Part shown: positions 13,164 through 24,600 of the stretch, piece after piece
Layout of the letters: each line of letters begins with the position of its first letter
How positions within the stretch are numbered: position 1 is the first letter of the stretch
DNA from: Triops longicaudatus
Lineage: Eukaryota > Arthropoda > Branchiopoda > Notostraca > Triopsidae
Assembly: GCA_022885665.1 (NCBI GenBank)
Contig: JAGQDJ010000098.1
Coordinates: forward strand, 1-64,000
Length of the DNA stretch: 64,000 bases
Reading direction: 5' to 3'
Program-made: the position numbers and the translations under genes
The notes under the pieces: model-generated
What the model was told of the DNA's origin: nothing
Databases searched by the model: none
What the model saw: only the letters and a program-made list of their open reading frames with translations

Positions 13164-16100
13164 TAATAGTCGGTAAATTACACAAAAATAGAAAGACTTG
13201 CTCAGATTTTGGTAACAGATAGCCTAGCTTAGGAATTTGGTTTGGTTATTTTGTTAGAAGTGAACGGTTGTACTCTTAACCTCTCTGTATTCTAATATTT
13301 ATCAGCCAAGAGCGTTTGCTCACGCTGATTAGAAATAAAAAAGAAATAAAAATAATAATGTAAAAGAAAACTTAAATTAAATATTGTAAAATTTGGCCCT
13401 GTGAAGATCTCAAGTATGAAAATCTTCAAAAATTAAAATTGTGTTCGTCTTACCTGCCAATTCAGCAGAATTTTCCCTAGTTCTCATATTACACGAAATC
13501 TTCTTTTGTTATTTTTCTCAACTGTTGAAGTTTTTGCCTCATTGGGCAATGTAGAATTTCTGTTTGACAACTTTCTGTAACAGGCAAAAACTATTGAGAT
13601 GTACTGGTTTACGAGCACGACAGGGATATCGAGTAGAAATAAACCTCTAATTATGCAAATACTTTGCAGAATATTTGAGTCATTTCTGCCAGAATAATTA
13701 CACTATCTCGAAATGGGTTAAGCGGGTGAACTATAACAAAGAATTAATCACAACGCGTTACAATTCAACTTCTGATCCAACGACCAATACGGAAAGATGG
13801 ACAAGGGTGATCCGTCACAAGCCCATTGTGGCACGCTTTCATGGAGAACAATATTTTTACAATATACACTATAGAATAAAACTAAGTCAGACCGTAATTT
13901 AAACACAATTTTTCTGCTGTCGCTATCTTTGTTCAAATTATCATTTAACAGCCGTTATGCGATTTACAAAACGTTTTTTTAATGGGTGATTTCAATGCAC
14001 ACACAAAGAGCATAAAGCATCGCTAGTTTGAGGTTTTCATAGTAAACTTTCTATCCTAAGCGCCGTGTTACCAAAACATTTCCATTTTTGTTCTACACAA
14101 GCCCCCCTGTAGCCATTGTTAAGGAGGTGCTCTATTTTCACCGAAAAGCAAACCTTGAATACTGACCCGTCAAACAGAGCACCCTAACCGCCTAAATCCC
14201 CAGCTAAAAGTGTGGAAAATATGTACTATATATAGAACCAATCCTAATTAAGCATGAAGTCTTACATTATTTACAGTAAAATGACAAGATATACCAAACC
14301 GCTGCGCTATTGTTGTCTTTTTCTCTACTTTCTATAGCAGGGGTTCCATAATTCAATGTCTTTTTAAAATCGCGGCGGTAGAACCCTTAGGATTGTTTGA
14401 AAAGATGGGTATTTTGCGGGGGGGGGGGGGAGGGAGGATGCAACAAGGCAAACGAAAAGTTGCGGCGTTCAAGAATTTTAGTGTCCCCTGAAAGTCACGC
14501 TTGTTGGGAGTTGACAATGCTCTGTTGAGATCACCGTTTGGTCCCAGAGATTGGTCACGGTGTTAGCACGTTTTTGCCGGCCCGCAAGACTTCAGTGCAA
14601 CCAAGAGACTAGAGCTGTAATGGGAGCCCCAGGTGAGAAAAGGTGTAACACAGACTACAGGGAACATCAACGAGCAATACAGATTTTCCCTTGTTGAAAG
14701 CTTTCTTAACATTTTCGGCTCGATGCCTTCTTTTTATCGGCCGACACAAGAGACTAAACCGCTCTTGACGGGTTACCCCAAGATTTTCAGTCCCTAGTAG
14801 TACAGTAATATTTTTCTAAAAGAAACGCAGATTCTGATCGCATCTATAAGAGAAGACAGAGAAGGAGGAGTTTGTTAGCTTTTTCGCCTTTTCAAGTCCT
14901 TTTTTCCATTTGGGGAAAACAACATGTCCTTATGCCTCCGACCCTGGTGTAGTAAGAGGGCACATAGTTAATAAATGGCTTTTCTAGACTGCCTGGCGGC
15001 AGCAACAGAGAGCTACAGGCGTGGTAGTCACAAAAATTGGGGGTTTCAGGTGTTCGGTCCCAAAAGGTTTGAGGAGGGCCTGGGCAAGAAACGAGAAAAG
15101 AGCCCACGGAGGAGCCACACCGTCTTCAGCGCTCGCAAGACTCAAGGCATGGATAGCCTGGTCTATTAAAAACCGTCGGTTTCTTGCTTCCATTTTTTTT
15201 TTTTTTTTTTTTTTTTTTTGAAGAGCGCATAAAAAGTTCATTTCGATTTTCAAAAGATGGGCTTACCCGAGTTTGAGGAATAATCGCAGGCCCAACTGAG
15301 AAGATACTTACAAAAGGAAAAGGGAAAAAAAGTGTTTTCGGTGGATGGAAGGAAATTCGTTTACCCTCAGAATGGTAGTGTATTGTGTTGAGTTGCGCGC
15401 ATTCTGACAAGGATTCTACGCTTTTTACCCAAACTGCCAGCACAAGAATCAGTTTAACCCCCAAAAAGATATCACGGGGCTCATGTCAAGAAGGATTTAA
15501 ACGCACAACTTAACCTTTTTAACTCCCTGCAATAATATGACGCGTGGTAAGAGAACAGTTGGTCTCTCAAAAGAGTTAGAGTTCGGAACAAATTGCATAA
15601 ATTTTAGGTACCGAAAAATGAGCTTATTCAGCGTTTTGTAAGCTATGTTGTTCCTAGAGCTGCAAAATCAGGTTCACTATTTAATGCATATTAACTTGAT
15701 GTTTGATGGCCAAAGTCCTTATAAGCCTGCTTTATTTTCAGTTTTTACTGCGGATTTTTATGCGTATAAAGAAATATAGTATAGCAAAATTATAATATCT
15801 CAATGCTGTTCAATTCAGCGATGAAGAGTGTTGTAAACAAAATTTATATTTTTAAGGATAAAGATAGTGAGATCTATTGAGACCCTTAGAAATCTGTTGA
15901 GTTAAAAAAATTTAGATACTTTGACACAAAAAGCTAATAACGCATTGATAAGGAATACGGAATCTTATAATTATCAGGTGCGTAGTTTCATAGTTACAAC
16001 TCTCATAGTTTCATGGTGCGTAGTTTCGTTTCTCGTGACACGAAAGCAGGAATAATTTGCCCTGTATGACAGAAAGATGGAAACGGTGTGCAATCGATAG

Positions 16101-16231
16101 GCCTGTTATTTCATGTCGAACGAAGACAGTCGGAGACGACAATGCATCGTGGGTGCGATGTCGGTCGTATCTTAAAACCGACAAACATTTCACGTCGAAT
16201 CATTATCTTTTGGTGGAAATGTGTATATTTC
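13164..16231. other. Non-coding interval between MITE and NUMT
   Basis: I see no gene. It contains a 12-G run (14419-14430) and a 27-T run (15193-15219). The overlapping open frames around 14.9-15.4 kb run through the T tract on both strands and are chance frames. Confidence 0.55.
15193..15219. repeat. Poly-T tract (27 T)
   Basis: A 27-base run of T. It could be the poly(A) tail of a minus-strand retro-insertion, but no recognisable transcript body or target duplication was identified beside it. It is best treated as a homopolymer tract. Confidence 0.8.
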
Positions 16232-16469
16232 GATCGAAGAAAGATGTATTTAAATTTCGGTCAGTTAATAATATTGTGATAGCTCCTGCTAATACCGGGA
16301 GTGATAATAGAAGAAGTAGAGCAGTAATTCCTACAGCTCAAACAAATAAAGGGATTCGGTCTAGAGACATACCTCTAGTTCGTATATTAATGATTGTTGT
16401 GATAAAGTTAATAGCCCCTAAAATTGATGAAACTCCGGCTAAGTGTAATGAAAAAATGCTTAGATCGGA
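16232..16469 (-). pseudogene. cox1: NUMT: fragment of mitochondrial COI
   Basis: Read on the minus strand with the invertebrate mitochondrial code, this stretch gives 79 uninterrupted codons of cytochrome c oxidase subunit I. The peptide includes [31 protein letters not shown] and [16 protein letters not shown] and ends in NTSFFD. This is the end of the standard barcode region. ATA must be Met, AGA Ser and TGA Trp; under the nuclear code the TGA would be a stop. COI similarity stops abruptly on both sides and the flanks look nuclear, so it is a mitochondrial fragment inserted in the nuclear genome. The frame has no indel or stop, which suggests a young insertion. It is not expected to be expressed. 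Because arthropods share AGA=Ser, it also supports the lineage call. Confidence 0.9.
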
Positions 16470-17321
16470 AAGATTGCGGTGTTTTTCGTGTCTTCGTGTT
16501 ATGTTGAGCTGAAGGTATTCTACAGAATTTGCTTCACAACCTAATTGAAAGCTTTGTAAGTCTACTGGACTTCTGGACCTATTAAGCTTACTGTATTTCT
16601 GTATAATACTTTTGATTTTTCTCGAGGCTTGTTTGTGCTTTGTTCATTATTTTTACACATTTAATACTTTTAAAAATATTTTATCGATTGTCAAGTTTGT
16701 TCATATTTCTTCCACCTTAAAGTGTACGTCGCACTCTTATTATGGGTGAGTCGTATGCTGTTGCTTTGAAATTCAATAATTGATATGGCACTACGGTTTA
16801 TTTCTTATCAATGTACTGCGCCCAATTTGTTTATTTTATTCTCAACTTAATAAGCCACACCTCCCAAAGTTTGTTCAGTTATATTAAAGACTGTTGTAAC
16901 TAACTTTAATGCATTCTGAATTGCTCAGCCATTGAATGAGTCCAAAACTGAACTTCACGAACTGCAATACGAGCGGAAATTCGCTTTCCCACAGTGTTTA
17001 GTATAAAAATTCACGTGACTTCAATTATACTATCAAAACTCTAGTCTTTAGTGGCACAGTCGAATGCAGAATAAAAATACTTGATAAAGCGTTAGCTGGA
17101 AAAGCAAGTTGTCTGACAACTCCTGTGATGTAAACGCGCGCACAGGCCCTGCGTGATTATAAGACGCCGTTTAGTCTTGCCTTCGCTTTATGCACCTTTT
17201 TATTTCCTTCCTGACTGTAGTAAGAGCCTATTAAAACCTGACACCTCTACTTTCTCCACGTTACGTTGACAAACAGTAAACAATCACGAGTTGCTTTGAA
17301 TTCACGAGCAAAAATGCCTCT
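16470..17321. other. Interval between NUMT and FoxB 3' end
   Basis: AT-rich sequence in which I see no gene, RNA or recognisable element. Confidence 0.5.
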
Positions 17322-17327
17322 TTTATT
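17322..17327 (-). terminator. Candidate FoxB poly(A) signal
   Basis: AATAAA on the minus strand, about 350 nt downstream of the FoxB stop codon. It is a plausible 3' end signal by position and sequence; there is no transcript evidence here. Confidence 0.4.
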
Positions 17328-17678
17328 GCGCATAGATGGAACCAGAAATTTCAAACAGTAAATAACCAGCAAACTTTTTTGACCAAACGCAATTCAAAGA
17401 TTCAAATAGTCCAAGATAAAGGAAACCAAACTTTCCTTTTTTACAAACCGACGAACTTATGATTAGCCCCAAAAAGTGATACATTACAAAATGAAATGGA
17501 GACCAGTGTGTCGAGAGAGACAATCTGCATGTTTTGTACAATAACACACTTAGCAACACACAAAATCTGTCACAATTCAGGTGGGGCAGTTCTGTAAACC
17601 GCGGTAGAAACTATATATAAATATTTAGACGAACTGAGTGCAACAGGCTGGAGATACCATTTCTAAGCTTCAATGCAG

Positions 17679-19286
17679 TCAAACTGATCGCAAATTCGGA
17701 CTAAAGCGAAAAGCGGTACTGTCCCTGGTCTCGGGTGGTGTTTGTGGACTCCCGTTTTTTGCCAGAGACGTTCCCAATAAAAAAGGCTCGCTACTAGCAG
17801 AAATTTTGGACGCAGCGGTAGTATCCAGCGTTGGGAGTTTGCCAGTACTGGCGGTGGTACTGCCCTGGAGGGGCAAGGGCGAGTTTAGAAAGGGCTGATG
17901 AGGATGAACAGAAGATGGAAGGGGTGAATTACGAGGTCCCGTCACCGGTACTGGCAAGGAGAGGAACGGTGGCCGTGTGCTTAAGTCATCGGAGGCGAAG
18001 CGAAAGGAGGGTTTGCTGTAACCGGGAGTGGATGTAGGGAAGGGACGAAAAAGCGGCGTCCCGGTGCCGTGGTTAGGGTCACCGGTCATCGGTGGCGGGT
18101 AAGGTTGGTACTTGGAAGCAAAATTTAAGTAAGCCGCGTAAGGAGTCTTTACCGGCTTGAAGGAGGCGTCCAATTCGGCGGCGCTGGTTTTGTCGTCCAA
18201 CTCGTGACTCACCCTGGATTGTGGACTGTGCAGGGAGGACGTCGGAGAGGGCGAGGATTGCAAATGGTCGACATCGACCTCTTCGTCCCCGACGTCAATA
18301 TCATCCTCAGAATCGACAGCATTCTCGGCTGTTCGGTCGTGTCGCTCTTTGAATTTCTTTGCCGAGGCAGCTTCGTCGTGATGGGAGTCGTCGTCGTCGG
18401 AGTCCTCGGAGTCTGAAGCAATGAGACTGGCGATGGTAAAAGACCGCTTAGGCCTTAGAGGGTGTAATGCCAAAGCGTCGCCGGTACTTGTACTGGCTGC
18501 TGGTCCCACTCCAGGTTGCATTAACTGCGACGGGGACGCCAAGTTAGGGCTAGTATTGTAGCCATGAGGATACAAATATGGCGACGGGGTGTTCACTGGG
18601 TTGGCTGCTCCAAAATTTTGCATCCGCATGTGGGAAACTTGAGTAGCGGATAGGGCAGCAGCCGCCGCCGCTGCAGCGATAGCGGCTGGGTTGTAGTTGA
18701 ATGGGAAAGAACCGGGGAATGCAGGGTAATTGGTAAAAGAAGTACCATTGCAAGGATTCATGTTGGCCACTGCTGGTGGAGGAAAGGGTACCGCAGCAGC
18801 TTGGACTGGTGCCTGTGGCGGAGGTGGTGGGCCCGTGACGGGCATCGAAGCTCCTCCGGCCGTACTCGGCGGCGGGTTGCCACCGTGCATCATGCGATTG
18901 ATGTTTGACAAGGCAGCCAATTCGTTCTCCAGTAATTCCTTATCGCATTTGTGGAGCTTGAAACGCTTACGACGCCGCAAGAGCGAGCCGTTCTCGAACA
19001 TGTTGATAGCGTGCGGATGCAAAGTCCAGTAGGCCCCCTTACCTGGCCTGTCGGGACGACGCGGGACTTTGAGGAAACAATCGTTGAAGGATAGATTGTG
19101 TCGCAAAGAATTTTGCCACCGTTGGGTGTTGCGACGGTAATACGGAAAACGGTCCATGATAAAACGGTAGATGTCCGCCAAAGGCAGCATCTTTTCGGGT
19201 GAAGACAAGATGGCCATTGCCGTCAAGGCTATGTAAGAATAAGGCGGCTTCTGGTCGCCGTAACTTTCACGACACGGACGAGGCAT
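17679..19286 (-). CDS. FoxB: Forkhead box B (FoxB) transcription factor
   Basis: Intronless ORF of 535 aa. The start is fixed by the family N-terminus [19 protein letters not shown], and the ATG is preceded by TTAAC, a reasonable initiation context. The forkhead winged-helix domain spans about residues 11-110. It includes the recognition helix [19 protein letters not shown] and the basic wing [17 protein letters not shown], which is diagnostic of FoxB. C-terminal to it are a Pro-rich stretch (138-175), a poly-Ala tract (201-211), an eh1-like motif FTIASLI (283-289) suited to Groucho binding, an acidic Ser/Asp run (291-305) and a Ser/Pro-rich tail. Known FoxB proteins are nuclear DNA-binding regulators of neural and ectodermal patterning. 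Drosophila has two linked relatives (fd96Ca and fd96Cb); only one copy is visible here. The gene stands alone in gene-poor DNA. Confidence 0.95.
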   Translation of the reverse strand: MPRPCRESYGDQKPPYSYIALTAMAILSSPEKMLPLADIYRFIMDRFPYYRRNTQRWQNSLRHNLSFNDCFLKVPRRPDRPGKGAYWTLHPHAINMFENGSLLRRRKRFKLHKCDKELLENELAALSNINRMMHGGNPPPSTAGGASMPVTGPPPPPQAPVQAAAVPFPPPAVANMNPCNGTSFTNYPAFPGSFPFNYNPAAIAAAAAAAALSATQVSHMRMQNFGAANPVNTPSPYLYPHGYNTSPNLASPSQLMQPGVGPAASTSTGDALALHPLRPKRSFTIASLIASDSEDSDDDDSHHDEAASAKKFKERHDRTAENAVDSEDDIDVGDEEVDVDHLQSSPSPTSSLHSPQSRVSHELDDKTSAAELDASFKPVKTPYAAYLNFASKYQPYPPPMTGDPNHGTGTPLFRPFPTSTPGYSKPSFRFASDDLSTRPPFLSLPVPVTGPRNSPLPSSVHPHQPFLNSPLPLQGSTTASTGKLPTLDTTAASKISASSEPFLLGTSLAKNGSPQTPPETRDSTAFRFSPNLRSV

Positions 19287-20547
19287 GTTAACAGTTTGAA
19301 GTTATAGTGGAAACTCAACCAAATGTCACAATTAGAAATTCCTGGCAGTAACCGAACTTCACTTTTGCGGCGTAATATTTCTCAGGTGTTCGCACTGGAA
19401 GGTTCTTGCGTGCTAGGTTCTTTTTTCTCTGCTTTTGCTCTACAGCATTGGGTTTCCAAGCTTGACACAAAACACTACCTGCTCTGAACACGTTGCCAAA
19501 CACTCTGGAAAGGACAAGTTTCTCTCTTCTGGCCTTGCGGTGCCCACAGTATGAAGCCTGAGGAGCACCAACAGGGTCCAATATAGGGACGGTTCGAGAT
19601 GGGGCCCTGACATAGCCCCGGCCCCTTTGCCCAGCTTGGGGAGAGCGCCATTGGTGCTCAGCGGAGAGAAACGCCGAACCAATGATCAGGAATTCTTCGC
19701 TTTTGAGGTGTGAACAATAGACAGGCACATGCCCAGTTTAACGCATCTTGACACTTTGCGTCTGTGCCTCTTTTGTTAACGCAACCAAACGGCACAAGTC
19801 GACTTACAGACTTACACAATCGGACGAAACTCTGCATTGAAACAAATTTTCTAAGCAAGTGCCTTGCGAAGCCTTTGAAACCCTTTTAGAACCACGATAA
19901 ATGTCTTCAGTAAACACGACCATAAAATTAGTCTTGTTTTTATGTACCATTTTAGGAGGCGACCACATCTCAAATTACAAGAAAGCCAAGCGCCCAGTAA
20001 AGATAGACAGTATAGAAGTCCCTTGATGTGTTTGAAGAATGTATGTATGGAGTCAATGGTAAGATTTCCCCTTCTGGTAAACCATAAACTGAAATTACCG
20101 CTTATTTGAGTGCAAACATTTCACTGTGCTAAAGAGAAATGTTTCTAAGAACAGTCGCTGATGTTTTGGGTTTTAATTAGCATTCTAGGGAAGTCTGCAC
20201 ACCCCCTTTGCGAGGAATAGCAATGCCTGGTCAACGGATGAAGATGAACGAGACAGTGTAGCGGAACCATTTGGGCTTGATGGCTGATTCGCGTGGCAGT
20301 GATTAGCAAACGCGTAATCATTTATTCAATTACTTTGATTAAACTTATCTTGTTTACCGCGGATGCAATAATACCTACGCATGGGGTTAATTTACCCTTC
20401 TGGGAACGCTTTGATGTATTATAGTAAGTACTTATTAATTACTGTATTTTAGTTGTAAGTATTGACACTATGTTAAACAAAAGAATGTACGGAGCAACCC
20501 ATAGAGGTCAAATTAAGCCTACTGATTCTGATTTACCTTCATCAACA
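19287..20547. other. FoxB upstream region
   Basis: This holds the presumed FoxB 5' UTR and proximal promoter. I see no convincing TATA box or upstream exon. A 137-codon minus-strand open frame immediately upstream (19315-19728) has no recognisable domain and is probably untranslated leader or chance. Confidence 0.5.
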
Positions 20548-20733
20548 GGTGATGGTAGGGCAGCTAGCAGGATTTTGGTTCGGGGGTTGGGTGGGGTCGG
20601 GAGGGTTTTTGCCGTTTGCAATTTTTTGACATTTGGCATTTCCCTGTCTTCCCTACAATAAAGAAAACATTTCGGGGGGTGGGGAGTCTGTTCAAAGCCC
20701 TAGTGCCCCCCTAGATACGGCCTTGGGTGATGG
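20548..20733. mobile_element. hAT-type MITE, 170 bp (copy B)
   Basis: The body is 20556-20725. It is bounded by a perfect 8-bp direct repeat GGTGATGG (20548-20555 and 20726-20733), the hAT target-duplication length. The ends are degenerate inverted repeats: the left starts TAGGGCAGCTAGCAGG and the reverse complement of the right starts CAAGGCCGTATCTAGG. Subterminal regions are G-rich on the left and C-rich on the right. It has no coding capacity. It shares the 15-bp word ACATTTCGGGGGGTG (20667-20681) with the element at 13010-13155. Confidence 0.65.
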
Positions 20734-21129
20734 TCTTAAACTAACTCGTCAACAAGGTTAGAGGTAGGCGCGAAATTAAAAAAAAAAAAGAAAAAAATAT
20801 TATGTAAAAAGAGTCTATTAAAAATGTCCAAATTTTGCCGTTGGAAACTGTATGGTAGGCCACTTTAGTAAAGGCAGACCAAGACATCATGACGTAGTAT
20901 GCAATTCGTAAATATTTACAAAATACAAAATCATTGTTGAAAAAAATGAAGAAAATACCGCAAATTTGAAGAAAATATCAGAATTCTTGAGGAAGTGAAT
21001 CAACACGTCGAATGTAAACCAGTTTCGTATTATACGGAACTAATTTTGCGCGATGTTATGTGCAATGCTTATAGTTTTCGATTTGTTATTTACACTTTCC
21101 TTCTCGAATTGAAACGTCGCTGCCTAGTA

Positions 21130-21645
21130 GGGCTGGGAATCGCTTCGGTTTGAGTCGAACTGAATTGAACCGAATTGAGTTGATTTCGATTCGACAATGA
21201 CCGACTTCGACTCGACTTGGTTTGAGAAAAATCGGCTTGGGTCGGTTTACAAGTCAATTTTCACCTGCTTCGACCCAAAATTTACGTAAAAGCTCTTAAC
21301 GTAATTTAAACATAATGATGAAAAGAGGTAAAGTAATGAAAAGGTGAAAGGCTGTGTAATAGTACACAGTGGAGAAATGAATACAACGGACTTGCAAGTC
21401 TGCTGTACTGCGTAAATTTTCCTTTCCTCTTAGCTTCATATCAATTTTTTTCCATTGTGGCAATGCTCATAACTTATTATTATGCTTCAGTTAATTTATT
21501 TTAGTATTTATTTCTTAGTGTTACTTATTATTTTTCAACATGATCTCTTACATTTCACCAATAAAGAAGCTCGGACTTTATCTAAGCTAATTTTCAATAC
21601 GATATTCCATGCGATTTCGCGATTTTACGATTTCTAGCTTCAGAA
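21130..21645. repeat. Possible decayed DNA-transposon remnant
   Basis: The left part (21130-21300) starts TAGGGCTGGGAATCG and is built from degenerate TCGAACTGAATTGAACC-like words. The reverse complement of 21600-21645 contains GCTAGAAATCG, resembling the left GCTGGGAATCG (9 of 11). No target duplication was found, so the boundaries are guesses. Confidence 0.25.
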
Positions 21646-24600
21646 ACCATCGTTTTTTTTTAACTCTGCCTCTAAAAATCCATTAAAGAATTGAAGAGTA
21701 AGCAGTGCCTACCTATGTTTCGACAGCGATTAGTCTGAGCTTTTTGTCTCTTTAGAGCTTAATGAAGGTAAATCATTGTCAAGCGTCTTAATTAGACTTA
21801 TGTAGCTTATTCTGCACAGTTCTATGGGCTTAGCATAGTACAGTATTACTAGATCAGTCCAACAATGATATCTTGTAATGGATTACACGCTAAGGAAATC
21901 ACCATGCTGACCGTGTACAGAAATGGAACATAGGATCGAATTATAGATTTTCTGCAAACAAGGGAGACTAACCAATTTTGCTTTCTTTAGATCACCAGGT
22001 ACACTTTTATGACCTAGAATTCCGGGGTTCTCGTGAAATGCAGCTTGTGTATGTATTAGTTTTCTGCTAGCCAGCGAGGATATGAATATCACATTTTTTG
22101 TGTTATGGGGGGTTTCATCCATTTTGTCCGGATGACATGTTCTCAATTAAATTCACACCTTGAGGGTCAGGGAAGCAGGAGGTTTTGACCCAGGGTCGCT
22201 AATGACCTAGTCCGACATGGTTGCACGACGGGAGATTTCTCACCTCGGTCAAGTACTGCGTTTCACACCCCCGTACAACGCCGAATCATTCTCCCTTGCA
22301 TGGGTTTACCGTGTCAAGTTTGTTCGAGGAAGATCGAGAGGTCCCGAGTCAGCCAAAAACCAGCAAACCACTGAGGGAAACGTGTGTGTATGGAATTGAA
22401 AGTAGAGGATTGTTAAAGATGGCTGTGCGAAGATGGGATGTTCGTCTACTCCCAAGTTGAGCGTTTTTATTAGCGTGGGTTGGTCCATAGCCTACAGGAA
22501 CCTTAAAAACCTGGGGGGGATTCATCCATCTGTGCTGTCGCATTCAGGACTCAACAAAGGATTCAAGCAGCTTAGGAACGAACTTGGATAGATGTGTACG
22601 CACCATTGCTATTGAAGCGCAAGGAATTTTCCAAACAGCGGGTTACCTTCGTTTGGTTAAGTTCCCCAAAAACTTCTGATACAAAAAGACAATTTTCGGG
22701 ATCTTTGAGTTTTGGCACTCAATTCTTGAATAGAATATGGGTTTTTCCTTATTGTCGGAGTTGCAGTGGATCGTTGTATACTCTTTAACCCAGCATATCC
22801 CCTCTAACCTCCTGGAATGGCTATGTACTGCAATCCACAAGCACGAAAAACGACAACCATTACAGTTCCCCAACCTGTCATTTGCAATTCCCGCTCAAGA
22901 AAAGGCAACAGCTGTGCTATTCTTAACCCGACCACTGTAATTACTCCCGTTCTTCATACACAGAAAAAGCCCAAGGTCCAAAACACATTCCTTCTCGTTC
23001 TACATTAGCTATGATTTTAATTATTTTGAGATCCTAATTCCTACCAAAATGAATTGAAGAGCTCCACCACGCTTTCAAAAATATCGTCTCACACCCTAAG
23101 CCTGCAATATTCCTGTTATAAAATATTCACAGGTCTATATATAAAACAAAATTTGGAGCTTTACTTTTTTAATATTTGGGATATTGGGAAACAAATCAGG
23201 AAATCTACGGATGCGTTCGCTGAAAAATAAAAAAAAAGATTTAATATTTTATACCATTCTAGACTCGGCAATCAACTACCATCCATGCTTTTTATCTTAT
23301 CATCTAGGCTTTTTCATATTGTTGAAAGTTCGTAACTTTTTATTAGTATTATTTATGCATTAATTTAAGACTAGTGTGCATCAATTAAGACCATATAGAT
23401 ATTTAACTTTTATTACTTGCGCTCTTTCGATTTTGGGTCGTCGCTATAGCCGAAATTCATATTGTTTTAGGTCTATAATAGGAGCGCACATTTTATTTTT
23501 TCCTTTGATACCGGTGTATGAATAAGCCTGACATTAGTTTAACTGTTTCACAAATGCGTGATTACGAAGTGACAAGAAAGTCGCGAATTAATAAAAAGAA
23601 GTAAAGTATTGCTTTCTAATGGTTTTTAAGAATTTCCGTATTTTTGGTTGTTTATCCGCGGACTGTTGTTTAACCGTGTTTTTAGTTTATTTGTAATTCT
23701 GCTATTATTGTTTGTGATTATTCTTTTTTTATTCTGTAATTGATTTAAATTCACTGTCCACTATAATCATTCCCAATCTCAATGTACGGTAGACTTGCGC
23801 CCATCATTGATTTCATTAATCTTAACTTTTATTTAACCGGCAACATGTGCGAACTGTTATGAACTTTACTTTCATTCTTATTAGCGCATTCTTATTACTT
23901 ATTAATATCTTATTATTTTTATTATATTAGCTACGCTTTGAGTATTTTGTTTAAGAAGCACTTGCAATGACGTATTTTCAAATTTAATTTGGTAGGGAAT
24001 TATTGGATAGGAAGGGTCTCTCATGACAAGAAAAATGGTCCTTATAAGGTGTCGTAGCCCCACGGCCAGGCTTGTAGTGCGTGTACGTGTGTTGTTTAAC
24101 ACGTGTCTTTGAGATGTAATCTCGGATTGCGGGGAGCTTTGGTTGCCAGCAGGTTGAAGCTGTATAGAAGTGTAGGGCGGCTTTGGCTTGTACTGTAAGT
24201 ACGTTACAGCTCACAAGAGCCACTTCACCGCGGGACATAAGAGCATAAGCATATATAGAAACGGAAAGGTGTGATAGGCTGTCTGTAGAGTGGGACCTCA
24301 GCTGCAGCTCGAAGACCTCGGCGTGCCGTCCCTCTGCAAGGGGCTTGTCAGAGCAACATGCTCATTCATCATACGAGCATAAAAGCGTTTGAAAACGATG
24401 GCAAAACACATAAATGAACTCCAGAAAGCAGCACTAGTACCAACCCAGTGCTTTATTATGCTCCTCTAAACCAAAGAAGGGCCTCCGCTTCCCAATCGTT
24501 AAAATCACCAGATTTTCCAAGGCAAACATTCCAGTGTGCTAAATACCTGGGCATTCAAATCAACAATTTACCAACTACGATCGCACTTCGATTTTCTTTG

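Noticed and set aside
14339..14391. CAGGGGTTCC start with a nearby inverse GAACCCTTAG as a tiny MITE
   Set aside because: No target duplication, and the resulting 52-bp body is too short to be convincing.
16057..16512. 151-codon plus-strand open frame
   Set aside because: Its centre is the antisense of mitochondrial COI (the NUMT), so the frame is accidental.
19315..19728. 137-codon minus-strand open frame directly upstream of FoxB
   Set aside because: No domain and no family match; it is more likely leader or promoter sequence.
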